Source of the DNA: Candidatus Poseidoniaceae archaeon
Lineage (GTDB): Archaea > Thermoplasmatota > Poseidoniia > Poseidoniales > Poseidoniaceae
NCBI GenBank assembly: GCA_013330765.1
Contig: DUHU01000007.1
Span: forward strand, 1-5,616
DNA: 5,616 nucleotides
Direction: 5' to 3'
Shown here piece after piece: positions 1-5,616 of this stretch. Both the position numbers and the translations under genes were made by a program. A model generated the notes under the pieces. That model was not told where the DNA came from. It did not search any database and saw nothing but the letters and a program-made list of their open reading frames with translations. Position 1 is the first letter of the stretch. Each line of letters starts with the position of its first letter.

Positions 1-2
1 GC

Positions 3-470
3 CACACGGAGCCGCTGCCGGAATTGCCGGATTTGGACGCCATCGACGAACCGGACATCGCTCCGGCCCTCACTCAGGAGGAACCTGGACCTTCAGTTCC
101 CGTCACCCCCGAATTGCCGGATTTGGACGACGTGGAGGAAGCGCCTTCTGCGCCACAACCCGCGCCTCCGGTCCAGCATCCAAACCGATGGATGCCCTGG
201 ACGGGGAAGGACCTGTGGACGCTTTCAGCGACCCAAACCGCGCTCGTGCCCATCTTTGAGGCGGTCGGCTCCGGTCAGATTCAACGTGCTGCTGCCGACC
301 TCGACCACATCGGCCCCCACATCCCTGATGATTTGGACCTCATTTACCACGTCGGTTTGCTGCTCAAGCAACTTGGTCGGGCCGAAGCCTTGGAGACCTT
401 GCTCGTTCGCGTGTCGGCCGCTCAACCTGACGACCCGCGCGTGCATGCAGCGCTGCACCACCTGAGGTGA
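3..470 (+). CDS. Acidic, proline-rich protein with helical C-terminus (5' partial)
   Basis: The reading frame is open to the left edge of the window, so the true start lies outside; the internal TTG at 24 sits inside a repeated coding motif and is an unlikely start. About 155 residues are visible. Roughly the first 60 are rich in Asp, Glu, Pro and Ala, look disordered, and contain the motif PELPDLD twice, 30 residues apart. After a Trp-containing stretch (RWMPWTGKDLW) the last ~80 residues look all-helical, with small/Leu-rich helices (IFEAVGSGQIQRAAADL; DLIYHVGLLLKQLGRAEALETLL; DPRVHAALHHL) resembling TPR-like helical pairs. That pattern usually mediates protein-protein contact, but the assignment is tentative. 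No catalytic motif or membrane segment is visible. The stop at 468-470 lies 4 bases before the ATG of the acetyltransferase gene, so the two are probably co-transcribed. The function is unknown. Confidence 0.72.
   Translation, partial: HTEPLPELPDLDAIDEPDIAPALTQEEPGPSVPVTPELPDLDDVEEAPSAPQPAPPVQHPNRWMPWTGKDLWTLSATQTALVPIFEAVGSGQIQRAAADLDHIGPHIPDDLDLIYHVGLLLKQLGRAEALETLLVRVSAAQPDDPRVHAALHHLR
21..129 (+). repeat. Short direct repeat within the acidic linker region
   Basis: An identical 19-base string occurs at 21-39 and 111-129, exactly 90 bases apart and in the same frame, encoding ELPDLD both times. The residues between copies are only loosely similar (DEPDIAP versus VEEAPSAP), so this is a degenerate 30-residue tandem unit whose core has kept identical codons. 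More copies may lie upstream of the window. Confidence 0.6.
464..470 (+). promoter_or_regulatory. Ribosome-binding site for the GNAT gene
   Basis: GAGGTGA matches the consensus Shine-Dalgarno sequence and overlaps the stop codon of the upstream gene. It lies 4 bases before ATG at 475 but only 1 base before the in-frame GTG at 472, so it slightly favours ATG 475 as the start. Confidence 0.5.
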
Positions 471-474
471 CGTG

Positions 475-1035
475 ATGAAGACGCCAACCCTGGACGCCGG
501 CGATGGGTTGTTGCTCCGGCCAATTTCGAGCAGCGATCTCACGGACCTGTTGGAAAGCTACCACGAGTCACCCGAAGACGGGCAAACCGCCCTCCCGTGG
601 ATGTACCCGCGCAACGTTGCAGAACAGTTGGCAGATTTTGTTCGCGACATCCTCCGTGCCGCAGAGGAGGACCGCATCCATTTCTGGTCCGTTCGATTGG
701 ACGACCGTCATGTGGGGACGATCGGTTTGGGCGACGAATTGCAACTCGACCTGAGCAGCTGGAGTTTGGGCTATTGGATCCGTGTCGCTCATCAGGGCCA
801 AGGCATCGCGAGCCGTGCCATCGATACCGTGTTTGCATGGTTGACCGAACGTCGTGTTGACGCCGTGGTGGAGGTGGCGGTTCATCCGCACAACGGCCCC
901 GGCCTTGCCACGGCACGGGCCCTTTGCACACGGTGGGGCGGCACCCCGTTGGACGACTTTGTCGGCATCGACTTTGGCGGTCGCACCATTCCTCACCATC
1001 TTCACCTGATTCAAGTCGGGGGCGGCGAGGCGTGA
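475..1035 (+). CDS. GNAT-family N-acetyltransferase, RimJ/RimL type
   Basis: The product (186 residues from ATG 475, a typical length for this family) is predicted to transfer acetyl from acetyl-CoA to a primary amine, such as a protein N-terminus or small-molecule amine, in the cytoplasm. It begins with the usual LLLRPISSSDLTDLLE first strand and helix (residues 12-27). The central strands include HVGTIGLGDE (79-88) and SLGYWIRVAHQGQGIASRAI (97-116). The latter holds the acetyl-CoA pyrophosphate-binding motif A, Q/R-x-x-G-x-G/A, as Q107-G-Q-G110-I-A112. VEVAVHPHNGPGLATARAL (132-150) matches the RimJ-like strand 5/helix segment with its conserved Asn (N140). No residue reveals the substrate. 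GTG 472 is an alternative start adding one residue. The gene follows its upstream neighbour by 4 bases and its stop overlaps the next start, implying translational coupling. Confidence 0.88.
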   Translation: MKTPTLDAGDGLLLRPISSSDLTDLLESYHESPEDGQTALPWMYPRNVAEQLADFVRDILRAAEEDRIHFWSVRLDDRHVGTIGLGDELQLDLSSWSLGYWIRVAHQGQGIASRAIDTVFAWLTERRVDAVVEVAVHPHNGPGLATARALCTRWGGTPLDDFVGIDFGGRTIPHHLHLIQVGGGEA

Positions 1036-1829
1036 GCCGCACCTGGTTGACCGTGGACACCGACGATGCCCATCATCGCCCTTGGCAACAAGGTCATCCA
1101 ACACGGAGCAAGGATCCGGACGGACGAACCACACCGCGGCAACCAAGCCAACGGTGGCTCACAGGGCTCCGTTGCTTCGGCGATTGGGTGCAACGCACGG
1201 GCCATGCCGTGACCGTCTTCGTCATCAAGGACCAACTTGACGAGGCCACCTCGCGGAATGCCTTGCTTCGGCTCGCGGAGGAAGGAGGTTCGAGACTGAC
1301 CTTTGCCAGCCACGGAAGCAGCCATCGGGCGTGGGGCGCTTGGCCTGAAGACCCTGCATCGCTGTCGGCTGCTGTGAAGGAATCGCTTGAGGCCAACGCC
1401 GAAGCCTTTGGTGAGCAATCGCGACCTTGGTTTCGCTCACCCTCGGGTTACGTTGCACCTTGGATGGCGACCGTCTTGTCCGACGTGGGAATCGTCGTTG
1501 ATTCTTCGGTGAATCCGTCATGGCTGATGCGTCGCAAGGCCGGCCCCTCCCGCCGCTGGCCCGACGTGGTTCGCGCCATGGAAGAGAAGGGGTTGATTGA
1601 ACGACCTTGGCTTGTGCACCGGGGTTGGCCGACCTGCGGCCCGGCCTTGCATTTGCCCGGCTTCGCTGGGCGTGCCCGGCGCGCCTGGCGCAACCTTCCG
1701 CCGGCTCTTCTTCCAAACGAGGTAGACGAAGCGGTGACGGGGGGCGAACGCCTCGCTACGGTCTATTGGCACGCCGTGGATCACGCCCGAAAGAAAGGGC
1801 GGTGGGTTCCACCGATCAGAGCGACGTGA
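1032..1829 (+). CDS. Polysaccharide deacetylase family (NodB-type) protein
   Basis: From GTG 1032 (GTGA overlap with the preceding stop) the product is 265 residues. The family removes N- or O-acetyl groups from sugars using a divalent metal. The NodB motifs are visible in order: TVDTDD (7-12; D9/D11/D12 candidates for catalytic base and metal ligand), H94-G-S-S-H98 (metal-binding His pair), F-R135-S-P-S-G (motif 3), DSS (157-159) and VYWHAVDH with H247 (motif 5). The first motif has D-x-D-D spacing rather than the classical TFDDG, as in DVED-type deacetylases. There is no signal peptide or membrane segment, so it probably acts in the cytoplasm, perhaps on nucleotide- or lipid-linked sugars of a surface polymer; this is inference. 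The frame stays open upstream to an ATG at 924, but that would overlap the acetyltransferase by 112 bases with arginine/histidine-rich, family-unlike sequence, so GTG 1032 is preferred. Its 3' end overlaps the E1 gene tail to tail. Confidence 0.85.
   Translation: MSRTWLTVDTDDAHHRPWQQGHPTRSKDPDGRTTPRQPSQRWLTGLRCFGDWVQRTGHAVTVFVIKDQLDEATSRNALLRLAEEGGSRLTFASHGSSHRAWGAWPEDPASLSAAVKESLEANAEAFGEQSRPWFRSPSGYVAPWMATVLSDVGIVVDSSVNPSWLMRRKAGPSRRWPDVVRAMEEKGLIERPWLVHRGWPTCGPALHLPGFAGRARRAWRNLPPALLPNEVDEAVTGGERLATVYWHAVDHARKKGRWVPPIRAT
1816..1829. other. Convergent 14-base overlap of two coding regions
   Basis: The plus-strand deacetylase stop (TGA, 1827-1829) lies beyond the minus-strand E1 stop (TGA, read from 1818 to 1816), so the last codons of each gene are encoded on opposite strands of the same 14 bases. 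No spacer remains for a conventional shared terminator; transcription must end inside the opposing gene or by another mechanism. Confidence 0.85.
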
Positions 1830-4824
1830 CGTCGTCGACGTCCTCGTAACCAAGGGAATCGAGGACTTCAGCGTGAAGTTTGGCGTCCACTTCACCGGCT
1901 CGGACCAAGGCCGAGAGGGTATCCACCACGATGCGATCGGCGTCGATGCCAAAGAAACGCCGAAGCGCTTCGCGGGTGTCGGAGCGCCCGAAGCCTTCGG
2001 TGCCGAGCACGTGGTAAGCGCCGCCAACCCATGGGCGAATCAGGTCCGGAACCGCCGCCATGTTGTCGCTGACCGCCACGGTCACGGGCACCTTGGCGTC
2101 CAGTTTCTCACTGACCCAGCAACTTCGAGGTGCTTCGCTTGGATGACGGGTGTTCCACGCTTCTGCTTCCATGGCCTCTCGGCGCAATTCACCGTAGGAC
2201 GTGGCGGACCACACTTCGCAAGGAACACCGAGTTCCCGCAGGCGAACCGCCGCGGCCTCGGCCTGTGGAAGGATGGATCCGGAGCCAAGCAATCGCACCA
2301 TCGGGGCCTCGTCGGCCTCGATACGATGGAGGCCTCGGAGGATGCCTTCGTCGGCGTCCTTGGCCTTGGCCGGCATCACGAAATTCTCGTTGTAGGCCGT
2401 GATGTAGTAGATCACGTCCTTCTCTTCTCCGTGCATTTCTTCCATCCCGCGCTGGATGATGGCGGCCATTTCGTACGCATAGGCCGGGTCGTATGCACGC
2501 ACCGCAGGGTTCGACATCGCGATGAGGAGGGAATGGCCGTCCTGATGCTGCAGACCTTCCCCGTTCAGGGTGGTTCGGCCAGAGGTGGCTCCGATCAGGA
2601 AGCCACGGCACCGGCTGTCAGCAGCGGACCACACAAGGTCCCCGATGCGTTGGAATCCAAACATGGAGTAGTAGATGTAGAACGGAACAGTGGCCGTGCC
2701 TTGCGTCGCATAGGAGGTCCCTGAGGCAATGAAGGTGGACATCGCACCGGCTTCGTTGATCCCTTCTTCGAGGATCTGCCCGGTTTGACTTTCCTTGTAC
2801 TTCATCAGCACCTTGTGGTCGACCGGCGTGTAGAGCTGCCCGTCTGGCGCGTAAATTCCCAGGGCACTGAACAGGGGGTCCATGCCGAAGGTGCGTGCTT
2901 CGTCAGGAACGATGGGCACGATGCGTTCTCCGATGCCTTCGGCCCTGGTCAGGTTGCGGAGCAAGCGGACAAAGGCCATCGTGGTGCTGACCGATTGCTT
3001 GCCGCTTCCTTCGTCGAATTCTGCGTAGGCTTCGGGCGGAGGCAGGGGCACGTCCAGCGACGACGTGCGTCGTTCGGGCAAGAAACCGCCGAGGGTTTGC
3101 CGACGTTCAAGCATGTAGGCGACCTCGTCCGAGCGGTCCTCGGGCATGAGGTAAGGCAAGTCCTCGAGGTCCTCGTCGGTGAAGTCCAATCCGATGGTGT
3201 CCCGCATGTAGTGGAGGGCCGAATCGTCGGCCTTCTTCTTGCCGTGCGTCGCGTTTCGGCCGGCGAAGGTCGGCCCGAGGCCGTATCCTTTGATGGAACG
3301 GGCAAGGATGACCGTTGGCTGACCGGTGTGATTCACTGCTGCGTGGTAGGCGGCGTGAATGCGAACAGGATCGTGCCCGCCGACGTCGTCGGTCAAGGCC
3401 TCAAGATCGGCGTCGGTCATGTGCGCCACCAAAGCGGCGAGGTCTGGCGTGTTGAACAACTCGGACCGAACGATGTCCCCCGAGGCGGTCATCAAGCGCT
3501 GCTCGTCGCCGTCGGTCAAGGCCGAGAGACGGGACGCGAGGGCTCCGCTGGTGTCTGCGGCAAACAGGGGGTCCCACGAACGGCCCCAGAGGCACTTGAT
3601 GACGTTCCACCCGGCCCCGGTGAATCGGGCAGCCAATTCCTGAACGATCTTGGTGTTGCCTCGTACGGGCCCATCGAGGCGCTGAAGGTTGCAATTCACG
3701 ACCATGGTGAGGTTGTCAAGGCGCTCACGGCTGGCCACCGTCAATTCTGAGAGGGATTCCGGTTCATCGGATTCGCCGTCGCCCATGAAGTACCAAACCC
3801 GGCTCTGATCGGTGTCGACCAGTCCTCGGTCACGCAGATAGCGGTTGAAGCGTGCTTGCCTGATCGCCGTCATTGCACCGAGGCCCATGCTCACGGTGGG
3901 ATACTCCCAGTATTCGGGCATCAACCGTGGGTGAGGGTAGGAGGAAAGTCCAGTCGTGAACGCCTCGCGGCGGAAATGTTCGATGCGATCATGGTCGAAG
4001 CGCCCCTCCATCCAGGCGCGGGCGTAAAGGCCGGGACTGGCGTGGCCTTGCCAGTACACGTGATCGCCGTGACCTTCGCCGTCCTTGCCACGGAACATAT
4101 GATTCAGACCGACCTCCCAAAGGGTGGCGATGCTGGCGTAGGTGGAGATGTGCCCCCCAAGGCCGTCAAAGTGCTTGTTGGCGCGTGTGACCATCATCAT
4201 CGCGTTCCAACGCAAGGTGTCACGAATCCGTGCTTCCATCTCGAGGTCGCCCGGATAGCTGGGCTCTTCGTCGGGTGAGAGGGTGTTGAGGTACGGCGAC
4301 TGCGTCAGGTGGCCGACGTCCACGCCGGCCTCACGGGCTGCTGCAACCGTTGCATCGAGGACGTGATGGGCGCGCTCTGCACCCTTGTGGTCGTGGACCG
4401 CAAGGATGGATTCGGTCCATTCAACGATTTCCTCGGGGTCGTCGCCCGTCGCCCATGCGCCGGGAACTGAGGACGCGACCGGGGCAGGAGCCGGTGATTC
4501 GGCCACCTGAGGTTCCGGCTCGGATTCGGGCTCCTCGCTCGAAGCAGCGGGGGCCTCGACGGGGGCAGCAGCGTTGCCGTCACCGTCCACTTCGAATTGG
4601 GCGCAGACCTCCCCCACGGGCAGGATATCGCCCACGTCACCGCTGAGGTGAGCCACGGTACCGGTCACTGGGGAGGGGATTTCGACCGTGGCCTTGTCCG
4701 TCATGACGGAGAGCAGCGGTTGGTCTTCGACGATGGCGTCGCCCACGGCGACGAACCATTCGACGACTTCACCCTCGACCACACCTTCTCCAATGTCAGG
4801 CAGACGGAAGGAATAGAGGCCCAT
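1816..4824 (-). CDS. aceE: Pyruvate dehydrogenase E1, homodimeric type, with fused N-terminal lipoyl domain
   Basis: The 1002-residue product should decarboxylate pyruvate with thiamine diphosphate and reductively acetylate a lipoyl group, feeding acetyl-CoA synthesis. Residues 1-80 form a lipoyl domain, ~81-125 an Ala/Pro/Glu linker, and ~126-1002 a full-length AceE-type E1 (E. coli AceE is 887 residues). Recognisable AceE segments include YPGDLEMEARIRDTLRWNA (190-208), GLSSYPHPRLMPEYWEYPTV (292-311), the ThDP/Mg motif GDGESDEPES (348-357) to NCN (377-379), the active-site loop RNATHGKKK with H527 (counterpart of E. coli H407), DEARTFGMDPLF (641-652), EEGINE with E687 (counterpart of E. coli E571, the ThDP aminopyrimidine contact), FYIYYSMFGFQRIGDL (715-730), TSGRTTLNGEGLQHQDGHS (747-765) and HVLGTEGFGRSDTREALRR (938-956). 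An in-frame TGA at 4836-4834, four codons upstream, rules out an earlier start. AceE itself normally lacks a lipoyl domain. No E2 or E3 gene is adjacent in the window. Confidence 0.95.
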   Translation of the reverse strand: MGLYSFRLPDIGEGVVEGEVVEWFVAVGDAIVEDQPLLSVMTDKATVEIPSPVTGTVAHLSGDVGDILPVGEVCAQFEVDGDGNAAAPVEAPAASSEEPESEPEPQVAESPAPAPVASSVPGAWATGDDPEEIVEWTESILAVHDHKGAERAHHVLDATVAAAREAGVDVGHLTQSPYLNTLSPDEEPSYPGDLEMEARIRDTLRWNAMMMVTRANKHFDGLGGHISTYASIATLWEVGLNHMFRGKDGEGHGDHVYWQGHASPGLYARAWMEGRFDHDRIEHFRREAFTTGLSSYPHPRLMPEYWEYPTVSMGLGAMTAIRQARFNRYLRDRGLVDTDQSRVWYFMGDGESDEPESLSELTVASRERLDNLTMVVNCNLQRLDGPVRGNTKIVQELAARFTGAGWNVIKCLWGRSWDPLFAADTSGALASRLSALTDGDEQRLMTASGDIVRSELFNTPDLAALVAHMTDADLEALTDDVGGHDPVRIHAAYHAAVNHTGQPTVILARSIKGYGLGPTFAGRNATHGKKKADDSALHYMRDTIGLDFTDEDLEDLPYLMPEDRSDEVAYMLERRQTLGGFLPERRTSSLDVPLPPPEAYAEFDEGSGKQSVSTTMAFVRLLRNLTRAEGIGERIVPIVPDEARTFGMDPLFSALGIYAPDGQLYTPVDHKVLMKYKESQTGQILEEGINEAGAMSTFIASGTSYATQGTATVPFYIYYSMFGFQRIGDLVWSAADSRCRGFLIGATSGRTTLNGEGLQHQDGHSLLIAMSNPAVRAYDPAYAYEMAAIIQRGMEEMHGEEKDVIYYITAYNENFVMPAKAKDADEGILRGLHRIEADEAPMVRLLGSGSILPQAEAAAVRLRELGVPCEVWSATSYGELRREAMEAEAWNTRHPSEAPRSCWVSEKLDAKVPVTVAVSDNMAAVPDLIRPWVGGAYHVLGTEGFGRSDTREALRRFFGIDADRIVVDTLSALVRAGEVDAKLHAEVLDSLGYEDVDDVTSL
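4450..4584 (-). other. Flexible Ala/Pro/Glu-rich linker between lipoyl and E1 domains
   Basis: Residues ~81-125 are dominated by Ala, Pro, Glu and Ser (for example APVEAPAASSEEPESEPEPQ) with almost no large hydrophobics. This matches the mobile linkers that tether lipoyl domains to E2 cores and let them swing between active sites. It ends just before DDPEEIVEWTESI (128-140), which aligns by eye with the start of E. coli AceE, so the E1 N-terminal region appears retained rather than replaced. Confidence 0.75.
4585..4824 (-). other. Lipoyl domain of the E1 fusion (K44 lipoylation site)
   Basis: Residues 1-80 carry all hallmarks of a biotinyl/lipoyl-attachment fold: LPDIGEGVVEGEVVEWFVAV at 8-27, GDAIVEDQPL at 28-37, the beta-turn lysine in VMTDKATVEIPSP (40-52) with K44 encoded at 4695-4693, and the closing G-x-V repeat (GTVAHL...GDILPVG, 55-71). 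The DKA turn marks lipoylation rather than biotinylation, where MKM is usual. The IGEG...EW...EDQPL...VMTDKATVEIPSP pattern is that of branched-chain/2-oxoacid E2 proteins. AceF lipoyl domains more often read VEGDKASMEVPSP. The domain should serve as substrate for a lipoate ligase or LipB/LipA and as acyl acceptor for the E1 active site. Confidence 0.9.
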
Positions 4825-4830
4825 GGTGGT

Positions 4831-4838
4831 CCCTCACC
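4831..4838 (-). promoter_or_regulatory. Ribosome-binding site for the lipoyl-E1 gene
   Basis: On the minus strand GGTGAGGG ends 6 bases before ATG 4824, a good Shine-Dalgarno match and spacing. The TGA inside this motif is in frame with the E1 gene, which fixes the ATG as the first possible start. Confidence 0.65.
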
Positions 4839-4849
4839 CCAGTTTGGGG
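4837..4849 (-). other. Small hairpin next to the E1 ribosome-binding site
   Basis: CCCCA-GTT-TGGGG on the plus strand is a perfect 5-bp inverted repeat with a 3-base loop (on the mRNA, CCCCA-AAC-TGGGG). Its 3' arm overlaps the first two G residues of the ribosome-binding site, so folding could partly mask it. It has no U-tract and is too short for a terminator. Whether it functions is uncertain; the rest of 4825-4874 holds only further purine-rich SD-like strings (near 4858-4862 and 4868-4873) with no suitable start codon. Confidence 0.3.
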
Positions 4850-4874
4850 CGGTTGGTCCTCCGTCGGCCTCCCT

Positions 4875-5616
4875 TTAGGGGTTCGCCTCGGGCACGAGAA
4901 TCCGCCACGTGCCTCCACCGTTCATCCAGGGTGCTTCGCCCGTCTCGGCTTCGGACCAACCGTCAAGCGTCACGTCAAGACCCGGTGCAACGACGATGAC
5001 CGTCACCTGAGACAGGTCTCCTCGGTCAGGGAAGGTCACCCCGGTAAGCACCTCACCCTGCCAATCCGCATCCGGAGCTCGCCAGTGCCCCACAAGTCCC
5101 TCGGGGCCTTGTTCAGAAAGCACGGGATGCATGCTGTAGAGCCAATGCATCGCCAACGTCGGTTCGTGGATGAGCAACACATCGTCGCCCTCTTCGAGGT
5201 GCGAGAGCGCCGCCTCAGCCGCATCGTCGGTCCACAAGGTCTGGCCATGTGCGGCGGCGAGCAGCGCCAATGGGAGAAGCAGCACGAAGGCACGGTGAAG
5301 GCGTTCCGTTGGCAAGGAGGCGCCTCCGCGTAGGCACAATGCAAGCCATACCGCTGCGGGGATCAAGACCATCCCGTGACGGCCGTTGTTGCCGAGCACC
5401 ACCGTCGTCTGCCACCATGCAAGATCCCAAGCCTGACCTTCCACGGCCCACAAGGCGGCGACGTAGGCCGACAGCGCGCCGATCAGCACGCCAACCACAC
5501 CGAAGAGGAATTGGGCATCTGCGCCCTTGATCTTGATCTCACCGTTCCCAAAGGCCCAGAGGCCAGCTCCAAGCAAGAGGTAGAGGCCCAGAACGTCGAA
5601 CACCGCAATCGGCAGG
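4875..5616 (-). CDS. Multi-pass membrane protein of unknown function (5' partial)
   Basis: The frame remains open to the right edge of the window (LPIA precedes the GTG at 5603), so the N-terminus is missing. The 246 visible residues contain four probable membrane segments, at about 3-22 (IAVFDVLGLYLLLGAGLWAF), 35-58 (AQFLFGVVGVLIGALSAYVA...), 80-97 (HGMVLIPAAVWLALCL) and 108-123 (RAFVLLLPLALLAAAH). These are followed by a ~120-residue acidic, Trp-containing soluble tail with alternating strands (GDDVLLIHEPTLAMHWLYSM; LSQVTVIVVAPGLDV; TWRILVPE). A polytopic region followed by a soluble C-terminal domain is seen in GT-C glycosyltransferases such as ArnT/PMT-like or Agl23-related proteins. The diagnostic N-terminal catalytic Asp motifs of those families would lie outside the window, so this is only a possibility. 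It lies 50 bases upstream of the E1 gene on the same strand and may share its transcript, without an obvious functional link. Confidence 0.75.
   Translation of the reverse strand, partial: LPIAVFDVLGLYLLLGAGLWAFGNGEIKIKGADAQFLFGVVGVLIGALSAYVAALWAVEGQAWDLAWWQTTVVLGNNGRHGMVLIPAAVWLALCLRGGASLPTERLHRAFVLLLPLALLAAAHGQTLWTDDAAEAALSHLEEGDDVLLIHEPTLAMHWLYSMHPVLSEQGPEGLVGHWRAPDADWQGEVLTGVTFPDRGDLSQVTVIVVAPGLDVTLDGWSEAETGEAPWMNGGGTWRILVPEANP

Noticed and set aside
24..26. TTG at 24 as the start of the first gene
   Set aside because: It lies within the repeated ELPDLD coding unit, lacks a Shine-Dalgarno sequence, and the frame is open to the window edge, so the gene is better read as truncated by the window.
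924..1031. Upstream extension of the deacetylase to ATG 924
   Set aside because: It would overlap the acetyltransferase by over 100 bases, encodes Arg/His-rich sequence unlike the family, and places the TVDTDD motif far from the N-terminus where it normally lies.
539..1146. Minus-strand open frames opposite the acetyltransferase (539-1060 and 568-1146)
   Set aside because: They lie antisense to the GNAT coding sequence with its intact acetyl-CoA motif, and their products are Arg/Pro/Cys-rich with no domain signature.
1828..1842. Inverted repeat GACGTC-GTC-GACGTC near the convergent gene ends as a terminator
   Set aside because: It has no T-tract on either strand, and the repeat is explained by the codons for Asp-Val-Asp-Asp-Val at the end of the E1 protein.
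2785..3750. Long plus-strand open frame (~321 codons) opposite the E1 gene; similar ones at 1873-2724 and 3856-4278
   Set aside because: They are antisense to strongly conserved AceE sequence. Their products show no recognisable domain, and long antisense open frames are expected in GC-rich genes with biased third positions.
5601..5603. GTG at 5603 as the true start of the membrane protein
   Set aside because: The frame continues upstream with hydrophobic residues (LPIA) that extend the first membrane segment, and too little sequence remains to see a ribosome-binding site; a partial gene is more likely.

Overview
This GC-rich window is almost entirely coding. It holds a plus-strand run of three tightly packed genes (left third) that converges on a minus-strand pair (right two thirds). 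The organism cannot be named from the sequence. GTG starts, Shine-Dalgarno-like GAGGTGA/GGTGAGGG sites, 4-base gene spacings and overlaps, and strong G/C third-position bias fit a compact, GC-rich prokaryotic genome. The main enzyme is of bacterial (E. coli AceE-like) type, which also occurs in some archaea through transfer, so I leave the domain open.

Plus strand, 3-1829: (1) the 3' part of an acidic, proline-rich protein with a helical, possibly TPR-like C-terminus; (2) a GNAT-family N-acetyltransferase of RimJ/RimL type, starting 4 bases after gene 1; (3) a polysaccharide-deacetylase (NodB-type) homologue whose GTG start overlaps the GNAT stop by 4 bases. The spacing suggests one translationally coupled operon.

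Minus strand, 5616-1816: a multi-pass membrane protein of unknown function (5' end outside the window), then, after a 50-base gap, a 1002-residue homodimeric-type pyruvate dehydrogenase E1 (AceE-like). Its last 14 bases overlap the end of the deacetylase gene, tail to tail.

The notable item is the architecture of that E1. It carries a complete N-terminal lipoyl domain with a lipoylatable lysine (K44), joined by an Ala/Pro/Glu-rich swinging-arm-like linker to a full-length AceE-type E1 with its thiamine-diphosphate and active-site-loop motifs intact. In the standard complex the lipoyl domains sit on E2, so this E1 appears to carry its own acyl acceptor. The lipoyl domain resembles those of branched-chain/2-oxoacid E2 proteins more than AceF lipoyl domains, so the gene looks chimeric. 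No E2 or E3 gene lies beside it within the window.

The only noncoding stretch is the 50 bases at 4825-4874, which hold a ribosome-binding site and a short hairpin. No RNA gene, mobile element, CRISPR array or convincing intrinsic terminator was seen.
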